Assembly: GCA_914767715.1 (NCBI GenBank)
Contig: OU612070.1
Location: 7,273,501 to 7,337,500, forward strand
From: Membranipora membranacea
Lineage: Eukaryota; Bryozoa; Gymnolaemata; Cheilostomatida; Membraniporidae
Direction: 5' to 3'
Length of the DNA: 64,000 nucleotides
Shown here: positions 1 to 13,100 of the stretch, one piece after another
Layout: each line of letters opens with the position of its first letter
How positions within the stretch are numbered: position 1 is the stretch's first letter
Position numbers and translations under genes: made by a program
The notes under the pieces: model-generated
Told to the model about the DNA's origin: nothing
The model's input: only the letters and a program-made list of their open reading frames with translations
Database searches by the model: none

Positions 1-806
1 AACACCAACTCAATTGTGTTTAATGAGATGTGTGGGTGTCTGTTGTTAACCACAGTGTTCTAAAAGCAAGTGAATATGAATGCAGCATTAAAAGTTGGAG
101 TTGGCTACTCTTGAATAAAGATGAGATAATTTCATATAAATCTTTTCACAATTTATTTTATTCCAGCAGGAAATAAATTCTTTAATGTACCCATGTATAT
201 AATCAATTTGAAATAACCAGAAAGAAGCATTAGCTTGATATTGCATCTCCTGCTCTGGTTTTTGCAAAGTTGGACAACGCGACCAAATTGACAATACACA
301 TTTATGACTAGTGGTTTCAGGTAGTTCCAGGCACCATATTGTTAATATACAAAATTGGAATAGTGGTTGATAAGTCCATAATACTGTGGGAACTGATTAT
401 AGTGAAACCAAACTGTACTTCAAATGGCAAGACATGAATCATTGATAGGAACGGAGAACATTTTTTTGTTGAAAAAAGTATTTACAAGAGCCGCCTGGGT
501 GCCCAGCTATTTGGTTAATCTATGGCAATTTAGTGAGTAATTACAAACTGAGTAGGTATCATCTTTCATGATCAGTTTGTTGTCATGAGAAGCAGTCCCT
601 GCCCTCTGCTCCTTCACTGTGCTGCTGAAGGTTCCCTAGACAGAAATCTTAGAGCAGGTAAGTGAGAATCTGTAAAAAGAGTATCACAAAAATATTTGTG
701 CTAATAATAATGGTGATGATGAAAGCGCACAAAATCAAATCAACTATATTATGAGGTAAGTGAGTCCCTATGCCTAGTTGCCTAAAACAAAAACATGTGG
801 ACATCA
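1..806. other. intergenic, no gene seen
   Basis: AT-rich sequence with no open frame that looks coding. It lies downstream of the last exon of zinc-finger copy C (minus strand), so part of it may be that gene's 3' region. I see no repeat array, hairpin or RNA gene here. Confidence 0.4.
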
Positions 807-1685
807 GATAACGGATGTTCTGCTATATATACTTACATTCCTCCAAGATACAAGTGGATTGAGGAGTTGCCCACTCCTTCTCACTGAATTTATTTCTAAA
901 CTTTGAGTTCGTTGCATTACGGCTGCGGCTCTTGAAGACGAAAGCCAATCTCCCTGTTTCCTATTTTTTGGCCATGTGTAACATCTTTTTAATGGTTCAT
1001 AATACCCCTGAGAGTATGAAAAGGGAACAGATGCTTGCAAGACGGACTGAGATTAACAACATTTTCAGAATTATAGGTTTCGGTGAACCAAAATTGATGG
1101 ATGCATACATCAATTAACTTGTGTGGGGATCAACCTGTTATACAGGCATGATTACAATAAATAAAACAGTCTGATCAGAATGCAGGTTAAGTAGATATAA
1201 TTTGGTTGAGGTTTGAATGTTACTATAATTATAGATACACTATTGTCATTTTTATTAATTATTGTCGTTAATAAGTTGGTACAAGATTTTCAGAGGCAGG
1301 TTAGAGCACACCTTGAACATGAACACTGTCCAGTAGTCTGTCTACTCCAGCAGGGTTCAAAACCCTTGCAATACACGAGAATTGCTTTGCCCCTCCCTTT
1401 TTTCTCATTTCTCCTCCCTTTCCCCTCTAACTATAAGGTTTGACCAACCAAACTTCCTCCCACATGTTATAATTACTGGTGAGTTATTATCTTGTCAGAA
1501 ACTCACATTTTTTGTTTGAAGGTTCCTTTACAAAGAGGACACTTGAAGTTGCCACTGTGTGTTAGTTTATGTTTGGTGAGCTTACTCGACTGATTACAGG
1601 CATATGGACACATGTCACATAGGTATGGTCTCTCACCAGTGTAGACTCGTCCGTGGACAGCCATATTGCTTGTATCATTTATTAC
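807..1685 (-). pseudogene. C2H2 zinc-finger gene copy C, 3' exons, probably broken
   Basis: Two minus-strand exons match the last two exons of zinc-finger copy A (56798-58021). Exon 1685-1507 is 179 bp, exactly the length of its counterpart, and encodes the tail of one finger, the full finger beginning CDMCPYACNQSSKL, and the start of a last finger (CPLCKGTFKQKM). The donor (GTGAGT) is in the same place. The next exon begins near 1033 after TCTCAG and carries the CYTWPKNRKQG block found in copy A. Relative to copy A one base is missing just after the NH of the last finger, which gives an immediate stop and puts the CYTW block in another frame. In addition the second histidine of the upstream finger is tyrosine (HGRVY, against HLRVH in copy A). 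Intron sequence is also recognisably similar to copy A. I read it as a decaying inverted duplicate. A sequencing error at one base could also explain the frameshift. Confidence 0.6.
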
Positions 1686-2257
1686 CTGAAAACAGATATA
1701 AACCATCAATAATCTCATTACTCAAACACCTTTTGCTGCTAAATTTAGTGAGGTATGTGGGCAGGTACAATCAAACATCTACTTGTTCTTAGAGGTGATG
1801 GGACTTCATTTAATACTCAAAACTTATCATTACGGATGTATGGAGTGTAGGGTTAATGATTTTGGTAGGGAGCAAAGGATTCGATCAATCTCACCTTTCA
1901 AAAAGGCATGTCTTGGCAAAAGTTTTGAAAGATTACTACTTCTCCTTGGGTTTTAAAATCTCCTAGCCTTGTTATGTCATATGTAAAAATGCAAACGCTA
2001 AAATGTTGGGTAAATGTCAAGATAAATATTCAATGAGATGTTGTGGCGAATGTTGCAACTCGTTTATCACAGTGAGGAAAAATTATGAGCAACAAAAAAA
2101 CTTTGAACAACGGGTTTCAGAGTCATAAACATACACGACCTCAGGAGGGATCTCTTTCTATCTAATAATATCACCTGGTAGGGCTCTGCATTGAAAAATT
2201 TGATGATAATAAAAGACGGGCTCTTTGTTTGTGGTATGGCTGTATTACTGATTCAAG
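1686..2257. other. intron or spacer, nothing specific
   Basis: Sequence upstream (minus sense) of copy C's zinc-finger exon. No counterpart of the preceding copy A exon (56252-56373) is recognisable here, nor any other coding exon. Confidence 0.35.
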
Positions 2258-3428
2258 GTAAAGCAGTAAACACGCAAAATATCTGAGAGGAAAATGAGGC
2301 TTGCCACAATAGGGGAAATTCTCCCACAATCTTGGAGCAAAATGTTCTATATGTTAACCATTGATTACAGCAAAATCCACAAAACCGCAAAATATCTGAG
2401 AGGAAAATGAGGCTAACCACAATAGGGGAAATTCTCCCACAATCTTGGAGCAAAATTTTCTATATGTTAACCATTGATTACAGCAAAATCCACAAAACCG
2501 CAAAATATCTGAGAGGAAAATGAGGCTAGCCACAATAGGGGAAATTCTCCCACAATCTTGGAGCAAAATTTTCTATATGTTAACCATTGATTACAGCAAA
2601 ATCCACAAAACCGCAAAATATCTGAGAGGAAAATGAGGCTTGCCACAATAGGCGAAGTTCTCCCACAATTTTGGAGCAAAATTTTCTATATGTTAACCAT
2701 TGATTACAGCAAAATCCACAAAACCGCAAAATATCTGAGAGGAAAATGAGGCTTGCCACAATAGGGGAAATTCTCCCACAATCTTGGAGCAAAATTTTCT
2801 ATATGTTAACCATTGATTACAGCAAAATCCACAAAACCGCAAAATATCTGAGAGGAAAATGAGGCTTGCCACAATAGGGGAAATTCTCCCACAATCTTGA
2901 AGCAAAATTTTCTATATGTTAACCATTGATTACAGCAAAATCCATAAAACCACAAAATATCTGAGAGGAAAATGAGGCTAACCACAATAGGGGAAATTCT
3001 TCCACAATCTTGGAGCAAAATTTTCTTTATGTTAACCATTGATTACAGCAAAATCCACAAAACCGCAAAATATCTGAGAGGAAAATGAGGCTTGCCACAA
3101 TAGGGAAAATTCTCCCACAATCTTGGAGCAAAATTTTCTATATGTTAACAATTGATTACAGCAAAATCCACAAAACCGCAGAATATCTGAGAGGAAAAAT
3201 TAGGCTTGCCACAATAGGGAAAATTCTCCCACAATCTTGGAGCAAAATTTTCTATATGTTAACCATTGATTACAGCAAAATCCACAAAACCGCAAAATAT
3301 CTGAGAGGAAAATGAGGCTTGCCACAATAGAGGAAATTCTCCCACAATCTTGGAGCAAAATTTCCTATATGTTAACCATTGATTACAGCAAAATCCACAA
3401 AACCGCAAAATATACGGAAGGAAAAATG
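2258..3428. repeat. 113-bp tandem repeat, about ten copies
   Basis: A minisatellite-like block with a unit of 113 bp, seen from the regular recurrence of AAAATGAGGCTTGCCACAAT and CTATATGTTAACCATTGATT. Most copies differ from each other at only a few positions; one copy near 3190 has a one-base insertion. The first and last units are partial and diverged (CACGCAAAATATCTGAG at the start, CGCAAAATATACGG at the end). A stray match to the CAGCAAAATCCACAAA segment lies at 3483-3498. Because 113 is not a multiple of three, the chain of about 70-residue open frames on the minus strand shifts frame at every unit, and I do not regard it as coding. The homogeneity suggests recent expansion or ongoing unequal exchange. 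Confidence 0.95.
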
Positions 3429-6400
3429 AGGTTTTCCTCACGATGAATGTTTTATGATGATTCTCCCTGCTCACAGAATTTACAGCAAAATCCACAAAGT
3501 TTGTGGAATTTGCTAAAGAATTGTAGACTATCTTATAAGGCGTCATTTTTCAAAACTCGCAATGGAAATTTACTATAGGGAGTTCTGAAAAGAGGCATCA
3601 CTGCACCTACCTCAAAAGAGGTTGGGCATGCGTGCTAGTCTACTACCTCCCGATTATACATTTCAGTGCAGGTCTTAATAAAAAAGTGCCTTTACAGACA
3701 ATACTGATCAAATAATTCGGTTAAATATGATTAATTTATGTGATTAAATAAGATATTAGTACCAATGACTCTTTCAACCATTGATAATTCATGCCTAGTA
3801 GAGCATTGAAATCTTTTACCATGATAAACAAACACACTTCATCAAAGTACACGTGACTGGCTGGCTATAACATGCAATGGTCTCTGGGTTGTCTTTAAGA
3901 ATACAAACAAATATTGTCTCGCCACCATTGCACCAACCATAAGCCTCGGTCATTCATTTTTTTAGCAGGACGTGGATTTGGTGATAATTGGTTATGATGG
4001 GCTTTTGGAAATTGTGAACAGTACTATGATTTTGGCCCTACATTGGCTCACGCAACTATCACAGGATAACAAACTTTTATGGAGGAATTAGTGTAGTGTA
4101 GCTAAAATTAATATAAGTTGCAGCATGCAGCATGCACAGTTGGGGGTGGTCCTCCCAAGACACATTATCTGGCTATGACAATCAATTACAGATGATGTCA
4201 GATCAGGGCCGGTAAAAATGGACGTCTCAGAGTTTTTAAGTCCATAGCAGGCTTTGAATTCCAATAGAAGCCTCTCATCTGTAACTCTCGTGATTTCAAT
4301 CCCATCAGGAGAACCTGCTGTACACTTGAATGCATGGTGGCCAACAAGTTCACGGTGATCAACATCCACAAAACCCTAAGCGTGCTCGGTAATAAACCAA
4401 TCAGTTATTGATCTTAAGTTTGACATTAACAGTTAGTTGTGTGCAAACAATTATGGAAATATCAAGACCAAACAACTCTGCAAGATTATTTTGTATATCT
4501 CAAAATGAGTGTCATTAAATATAAGGCTAAACTAGTCAACTCATTGTCATAAATTGGCTAAAAATTGGCTTACCTAAAGTAGCATCTGGTGCTTGTTGGA
4601 TGTAAATCCTTACGCAATTTTTCCCACGCTGTAGGCATCCACTGGGGCTCGTAGTTGTATTTTAGCACAGCTGCATGGCATCTGTGGGACCATGCCGGGA
4701 AGTTTTTTGTGCAACACAAATTGTTTACTACACTAGGTTATCTGCCCCTGATTTTATTGCCTGTCCTCTCTAAATAATGGTCCGTGATAGACACATTGTA
4801 ATATCTGTCTAATTCAATGGGGTTCCCATAGGCTTCCTCAAAAAATTCTGACTAGGTACGATGTGATTATTTAAAGCAACTTACATCCTTTATTTTAAAC
4901 TTCTCAACCTGTTTTGAACTTATTTTTTCCACACAGAAACCTGATGACCTCACTGCAAGCATGTATAACATCTTAATCACAAACTTGAACTACGCTATAA
5001 TTCTACTAGTTACCTGTTAGTAGGAAGTGAACAAACATCTTAAAAGCTGAAATATGCTGGTTTGGAACTTTTGTTGCTGTTTGCTCGTTGACATGAGATG
5101 TCGACATATTATGTCCATGGACATTGCGGGAGTTAAGTAACAAAACATACTATGGCATTGTTGGGTGGCAGCCTATGCAAAATTTAGCTAGAAATGCAAC
5201 TTCTTTTATGAAATTTGGTGGATAAGGTTTTTACAGTTGTTTCTGGTAGAATTTGTCTACTGATCATAATGGTAATATTGAACCTTACACTAAATTGCAC
5301 AATAAGCAGCTTAGTGCCAAAAACGCTGCCGGCAAGAGAAAAAGTGATCAAAAAAATGAATTTATGGTTTTAAAACAACAAAAATTGGAACGACCATGTC
5401 AGAATTAGGGATTTTCTTGGGTTTGCTAACATAAATTGCCAAGTAACAGTCAAAAATGGTTGCAATACCTACCTATTTCCAACACTGCTCTTTGCAGAAA
5501 AAGCTTTTTTTATAAATACACATAAATAAGTCAATGCCTTCATATTGTTTCTTTTATTTTTTTGTTGTTGTTTTCACATGATCTTATTTGCTTCATGCAT
5601 TTATCGGTGGTTTATAGTTTATAATAATATATCACTTGTATATAACCATCATTAAAGAGAATCCAATTTTTCAATATTGCTGCCATCTAAAAAACTGCCT
5701 TCCGATGTTCGTATTATCTGATTTTCGTATGGTGGCTTGGCATTGACTCCATGTTTATCGAACAATAACTCACAATCATTGTGAGGTGAAGGTTTATCAC
5801 TAGCCTACTATGACCATATTTTTCCAAAATCATAATATCCAGATAAACCAAGCAAAAACAAAAAGATTTGTTAGGGATGCATCAAATGAAGTGAAACTGT
5901 GGCCTCATTTGGCACCATAAGCAAGGACAGCCAGAATATCAGCAAGGTATATCACAACCCTCATGAGTCGCAGAATATTAAACAAAGTATCAGTTCTGTT
6001 TCTGTATTCTAAACACGATAGTTAGAACTTTGTATCCTTTAACTGTGCAAAAACATGAAAGACGACGCTGTGCTTTGTTCCAAATCTCGAACTATAGTGC
6101 ATACGGCTCATTCAAAGAAAGAGATATATTAGCAGTAGCACAATTGAACATCTGACATTTTTCCGCTACTTTGTAGCAGATTGTGACGAGCAGTGTGAAC
6201 CAGAGAAAGTAGATTTTCAAATTTATTTCTGCAATGAAATAAGTAAAACTAACAAAACAAAAAGAAAAAAAAACAAGTTTCCATAAACGTTAAAGTCCAT
6301 AATCCGTTCCGCGTCGTCATAAGATTTTATCAAGGAGTTTAGGACTGCTCCCATATGAATTAACAATTGCACTATTCAACATAATAAGATGAGTAAAAGA

Positions 6401-7159
6401 AGAGAATGGAAGATTTAGAACAAGTTATAACATGATATTAAATACGGGGACAACTAAATTGGGTGCCGCTTTTCAAGCGAGGCAACCCTGATAAGAAGAA
6501 ATCATAAATTTTTGTCGCCCTAGTTGCAAAAAAAATGATTGTAAAAATTTTACAACCATTCTTACAACACTAAGATTTTTTGGTTAGCACTGTCTAAATG
6601 AGTCAAAAAGTAATAATAACAAATGAAATCGAAAGAGAGTGGAACCACCACAATTTTCATCAACAGTAACCAACTGTATAGATGATTGAAATAAACAAGT
6701 TGAAAAAATAAGAGACAAAAAACTAATCTAAGCAGGCCTTGGGCCTCTGTACCCCTCTACAGGACATAATTATCCAAAGGCAGGGAATTACTCAAACTTG
6801 ATAACAAACTGGTAGATCAGAATAATAAAAGGAACAGTGTGATTATATAAGATTCAACATGGGGAGGGTAATAAAAAGAAACTAATAATAATTATCAACA
6901 AGGCCAGGCCATTGTCTAAAAGAGGCCTGGCAATTATAAGTCACGCTAGTAATTTCATATCAACATGATTTTTCGAGATCCATTATAAAAGAAAGCTCTA
7001 TAACCATTATATTCATTCAAAGCTTCGCTGAACAACACTACATAGATCCATGAAGCTTTGTGAAAAATCAACAAATCAGTTTACAAAACTAACATCTGAT
7101 AAAACAGGTATTTCATCGGAGGGGGTCGCACCTCAACTACGGACTCTAAGAGAGACTTG
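3429..7159. other. intergenic region; CPEB 3' flank
   Basis: No convincing gene. It probably includes the 3' UTR of CPEB next to 7160. The only open frame of note is minus 4369-4088 (listed separately). I see no repeat array, RNA gene or strong hairpin. Confidence 0.4.
4088..4375 (-). other. unassigned open frame, possible exon
   Basis: A minus-strand open frame of about 95 codons, with a possible acceptor (CTTAG) just upstream near 4378. Its composition looks more protein-like than neighbouring frames (for example VDVDHRELVGHHAFKC and ITRVTDERLLLEFKAC), but I recognise no domain and see no clear donor or partner exon. It could be an exon of an unseen minus-strand gene, a decayed element, or chance. 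Confidence 0.2.
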
Positions 7160-10100
7160 TTAGTTGACAGCGATGGGTTCTTGCTGAGGACTATTCAGCA
7201 TCTTCTCAGCGAAGGGTTGATCTGGTCTCACCTCAGCAGCCTTTATCTCCGGCAGCTGACGGATCGTAGCAGCGCTGGCTCCAGTGCTCTTAGAGTTCCT
7301 GGTCAGAGGTTTGTGTATTCCTGTGCTCGGATCCATCCTGCTATGCTGCCATTGCCAGCATCCTCTGCAGTAATACTACAATTAGAGAAATAAAAGCATT
7401 GCTAATGTCATCAATGTTGATATTGGGCCATTGTCACATTGGGAGCCGATAGGGTTAACAATATTCCCACAATGCATCATTAAGCTGGATTACCACGGAA
7501 AATCAGGTCAAATCCTGATGTGCAATCATTGGCATTATCCAACTGATAATTTTTTCTAAATTACATTATGGGACAAAATTAACACACACTATAGGCAGCT
7601 CATACTCTAAAGTTGAACCAAATAGGCATCTAATACTATTTACATATCTCTGATAGGTCTCAAACAGGCATTTGAAAGAGAATCGAGGACATCTAGCCAT
7701 CAATGACAACTTATTGACAAATCGGACTCTGGCAACAGCTGTCAGAGACCAATGCTGCGACCTTTAATAGTCTTTAGGTGATCATTAAGCATACAGAGAG
7801 CAATCTGGTCCTGTAATCCAGCGCCGCCCAAGGCAAGCACTATCTCCTCGCAAATGCTTTTGGATGAGGCCTAGTTTAAACCCCTATTTTCATCAATCAT
7901 ACCTTGAAGCACTGTTGGTTTCTACAGAAGTAAGGTCCTATGGTCATCTTACAAGCACAGCACAGAGATTCCTCAAGGTACGGATCTATCTGAACCTGTA
8001 ATATATAATGTCAAATACCAATACAAATAGTGTCAGGTTGCTCCACCTCCCAAAATACAACAGGTGTAAAATATAGTCCTAACATGATCAGCTGAATTTA
8101 TTAGAGCTAGGGATAATCTACATTTAGTTTAACACTGTACCTTTTTGACAAACTTAGGATTCTTTATCTCGACAAAGGCAGCATTGACAGCCTTCATATA
8201 ACTCTTGTGGCTGCAGAATGTCACTCTTCCAGAACCTGTAAAAATATTATAGAGCTGATTAACTTTAATTAAAGCGAGAATCCATCCCATACCTCAACAC
8301 AAGAATTCCTTCCAGCAAGTAGCTCCACGATATCCCAAAACAGTAGGGAAATTCCAAACTAATAATACCTAGCGGCAATGTTGAATGGGCGACTGACTGA
8401 TTTCTGAAAATTATGGCTCCTTCAATGATTTTCAGCCCAACAAAATTAAAATACCCTACAGAATCTAATCCAGTGGAGTGAAGAGTTGAATTCAAGAAAT
8501 AAGATGTTAGCAAAACCATAAACTCAAGATTTGACTATAATATAATCTGTTGAGGAATTTTCTTCCCTCCAATTTTTTGTCTTTTGCAGAAATTTTTGTT
8601 GAAATGGGAATTAAAAAATCCAATAAAAATACATCAGGATATCCCAACACACCGATAGGGTATTTATATTTGTCAGTGTCAACTCCAGCATAGACAACAT
8701 TTCCGAACAGATCATTCATGACATGAGCGAGACCCTCAGCATTCAGCATTCCATGAAGAGCACCGACAAACACAGTCGTCTCATTATCCAGTCTCTGTGC
8801 TGTATGTACTACATAGTTACTGTCACTCAGCACCCACGGTATAACCTGAACCTGCGGGATGGGGATAATTGTAAGACTTAACTGTCAATGGCAAAATATG
8901 GTCAACTTCTTACATCTTCTTACACGGTGAAATATGCCGACCGTGTCGAATTAGTCATGGTGGTGGAAGAATTGACCAAGTACCAAAATCTTATATCTAT
9001 TAGATCAGTTCCGATACAAGGATTATTATTGCTTTCCTGCTACTACCTAAATCTTATAACTGGAAAATTATAGACATCGCAATATGGGATGATCACCAAC
9101 CTCTTTACATTTCATTCGTCTGCTGGAAATCTTGAAGTAATATTCACCACCATTTCTGAAGTCTCTGGTGCAGGCCTGTAGCATAGCCTTCACCTGTCTG
9201 TCATTCTCAAATATAGCATAGACATATCCTGAAAGAACAATGGTAATGATATATGTATGCGACTTGTGATTATTTGTAATTCTTTTTGATGAAGACGTGA
9301 AAAACAACAGGTGCTCTATGATTCCTGTGCAGCATCTGCAAGGAGTTATCACTCCTTGGTTCAGATAAATTATATATTTCCTAAATTATTACCAAATATA
9401 ACCAATTTTAATGTAGTCACAAATAGTGATCACATTGTTTGTGTAAGAGATCCAGCGGCCCTGCCCAAGGAAAAGAGGATGTGAAGTGATTTCAGTGATG
9501 CAACAATGGCCCAGAAAATATGAATTGTGTACAAAGTTGCTGAACGAATCAAGAGCAGCGGTGCAGTAACATAATAAACAGTAACAGAGCATGTAGCGGG
9601 TGAGTGCGTGTGTTGCGTGCATACCGAAGCAGAGAGGATTATCCAGGTCTTGATGAGATCTACCTCTCATAGGAAATCTGGGGTGTCGGGGAGTACCAGT
9701 GTTACCAGGAAACTCTATACGTATATGTCCAAACTGTCTGAATGCACTCTGCAAGCCAACTATTTAACAAAAAATTTTTTTTTGAAATAACATTGTAGGG
9801 TAAGAGAGATTTTTGTTTAATAGGAGAACGGAATTAGAAAATAACTGAAATCTCTCTTTGGTCCAGGATATATATTAGCAAGATATGTTAGCTTTAATTT
9901 AGTTTTGAAAACAGGGTTGTTTCTAAAGGAGGGTCTAGATCATCAAAATGACAAATTGGAATGTGCAACAAATGTCACGCAGAAGTTCTATAGTGGCCAC
10001 ATAATGTTTTCCCTGTGTGATCATGCGAAGACAACTCCTAAGGTTACATTTTTTGAATCAAATCTTTTAAAGATGAACTCACCAGCAGTGATATCCCAGG

Positions 10101-13100
10101 GTACACCACCAAGAAACACTTTACAGGAGTAGTTAGGATTCTTGTATACTCTCGGAGGTAGAACTCCACTCCATGTGCAGGTGGCATCGTGACTCGCTGT
10201 GTAAGAGAAGAGATTGAAGACTGTCAGTATTTTGGGCAAAATATTCTTTTGTGTGGAGCCTACCGGCTATTTATAGAAGTCCCACAAGTCTAACGAAGTC
10301 ATAAAGGAGCCTTTTGGTACGATAATGATATTACGTAAGTAATTTCAAGCGCTGTAAGGCATTCAACCGAGGAAGTGGGATGGACAATCAAATTATGGTG
10401 GCCATTTGTAATTTTTTTCATACTTATCATTGAGCACAGTGCACCTTTAGGACCTCATGACCAGTGTGAGCGATCATGTCCCGGACATATAGATGAGTCA
10501 AAACTTGGTAGTATTTGACATGGAGTCACAATGACATCTGAATGTCAAATTAGCAGCACATAGTATTTCTTTAATGTTGTGCGCTCTTATTGAGCTAATC
10601 TGTTTTTCAAGCCTCTCATTACCAAATTGTATTTTTACCCATAATGCAATGTGAGTAACGCTGGAAATTATTATACCAATTTGGTCTTAGGTAGGCCCAA
10701 ATTTCGTCAGTTCTCAAATCCTGGATGATACAACTAATTCAAATGAAATCCTAATGAGAAATTGAGAAAGCTGACACGCAAATGATGATGAACAGCAGGA
10801 AATGATCTAGATCTTTATCAAAGTGATTAAAAATTTTGAGATGTGCGGATGCTGAAATACTTAAGCCAAAGACTTGGAAGCTGCGAACCCATTGAGGGTA
10901 CTGGCTGTTTCCCAATAAACCAATCATGAAAATCTGACATCTATGAGGACACATGCATAACACGGCTGGTTGCGAAAACTGCAAACAACGCTGACAATAA
11001 TCACTTACAGGCAGCATGTCTGTGCATCTTTGCAGCTACATCGATATTACTAGAAGGTGGTGGCGGAGCATCGTCCATATTATCACAGACTCCACTGCTG
11101 CCGGTAGAGTGGTTCTGATTGGACCCTGATGACATGTTATAATGCCCAGAGCTGTGCTGCAGCATCGAGGAATGATCATGTGGTGACATGATGTGATCTG
11201 ATGAGTAGAAAATACAATATATAGAACACCTATCCAAGAAAACCAAATGACAATTGACTGATGCGAGGAGTTTCCCTCACTCACGTCAGTGAGGAAACAC
11301 AGTATGGAACTGTTCATTACTCAGGCAATCAATTGAATATTCACATACATGCCTGTTTGATAAAAGGGCCAGAGCTATCCAGTATCTTAAAATACGACTG
11401 TGCTTGGAAGGACTGTTGGGTGTGTGACAGCGCACAGTTTTTCAAGAAGAAACCTTATCTCATCTCTCATAGAAAGTTATTTTCTCAAGGCTTGACCATT
11501 ACATTTGTCCAATTAATGAGATGATTTGGCCACTACAGACCAGGAGGAGAGGATGTATGATGAGGTAAGCTGTCGTTATGGAAGCTGTTGTCCTTATTTA
11601 GGGACATATAGCTAGCCTCCTCGGCCTCACAGATTGCCTCTAGGTGTGTAGAGTTACTCATTCTACGATTACACGGGATCACACTCTCTCGTCCTCCAGT
11701 AGTCACAAATCTGTATCAACAAATATAGTCTGTCAACAGTCAGCGCGCATATATTCCCATTCAACACATGCACCTATTTAGCCAATAACGCTAAAGATTC
11801 ATTCTGTAAGGTCTTGCATTACCCCGACTCTCCAACACCAGACATTATTGTTCCTGACAACATCTCACCCACATCCGTTGCGCAAATCTGGTCAATATTA
11901 AAAATCAATTACAAACCTGTTTAAAATATATATTTTGTGCCAAACTGCCAAAATGATGATTTGATTCTTATTGATATACTTCCTTATTATTTGGTACATT
12001 TGTCTCTTGATCTTTAAAAGTTATACAAATCAAGAAGTGTCTGAAAATGCTCAAGAGAGAATCATGGAGACCTGCCATTTATTGTGGTTAATCAGAGAAG
12101 AGAATTTGGACAGAAACTATCAATGCATCTAAGGTAAAAAAAAGACTCGTCAGACAATAACTAGACAAATTAGAATATTCATAGGTCTACCTCTTAGCAG
12201 CATGTGCTTGTCTGACAGCCTGCTGGTGCTCCTCTTCCATCTCGATTCTCTTCTGCATCTCCGATCGTCTAACCAGCGGGTTATCCAGGTTCAGCGGTCT
12301 CATGAATACTACGCCGGTATCACTAGAGGCTGAGGCATCGCTGCTAATACCGCTAGTGTCTGTACTGTCATAGGTAGGAGACCGACGCCGACCGCTGCCA
12401 CACATATCTGAAGTTGTCTGTCCGGGAGTGGAGGTCGATAGATGGGGCTGATCCAACTTCAGAGGGGAACTCCACTCACTACAGAGAAAAGAAAATGTTT
12501 GTTTATGATAAGGCTCGACCGTCGATCGCAGCCGCCTCAAGTCCAGATATATTTTACAACCAAATATCACACCCTGCCTACTGCTTTCAGCTATTTGTTT
12601 GCGGTGTTGTTATCAAACCCCAATATTGGAATTTGCAGCAGAAATATTGCTAGTTGATCTTCAAACTATCAAAGACTCATTTGGTGAACATACTGGGCGA
12701 TGGTTTAGCTTTTTATAATCTATTGTGTTAGAAGGAAAAGCAACAAGCTTGCAGATTAAGGCAATTGTAATTGAAAACAAAATATTAGATAATAGACCCC
12801 CATGATTGATTTGTATTTTTACATACGATATCATGGCGAGGATGATGAAGAAATGTATGTCGATGTTAACACATTTTGGTGGGCTAGATAAAATGTCAAC
12901 CATCTTTCTGCATCTTGCAGCAAATTAACAATCTCAGGTAAACTGCAACCAAGAAGAAACTTTATCAGATTATAAATCAAATTATGTGACCTTACCCAGA
13001 GCCCCTGAGAGGCCGTCCTGAGTGTGTGTCCACAGTACTGGGGGAGTTAATGTGTTCTAATACTCGACTGCTGTAGGTCCCCTTGAGGAAATTATCTTCT

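Noticed and set aside
2258-3428. CRISPR array or a repeated 70-residue protein family
   Set aside because: The repeat is continuous with no unique spacers, the host is a eukaryote, and the 113-bp unit shifts frame each time, so the serial open frames are a by-product of the repetition.
9389-9754. 121-codon open frame on the minus strand as a separate gene
   Set aside because: Its first part is the CPEB RRM1 exon (9759-9664); the rest simply runs on into the intron.
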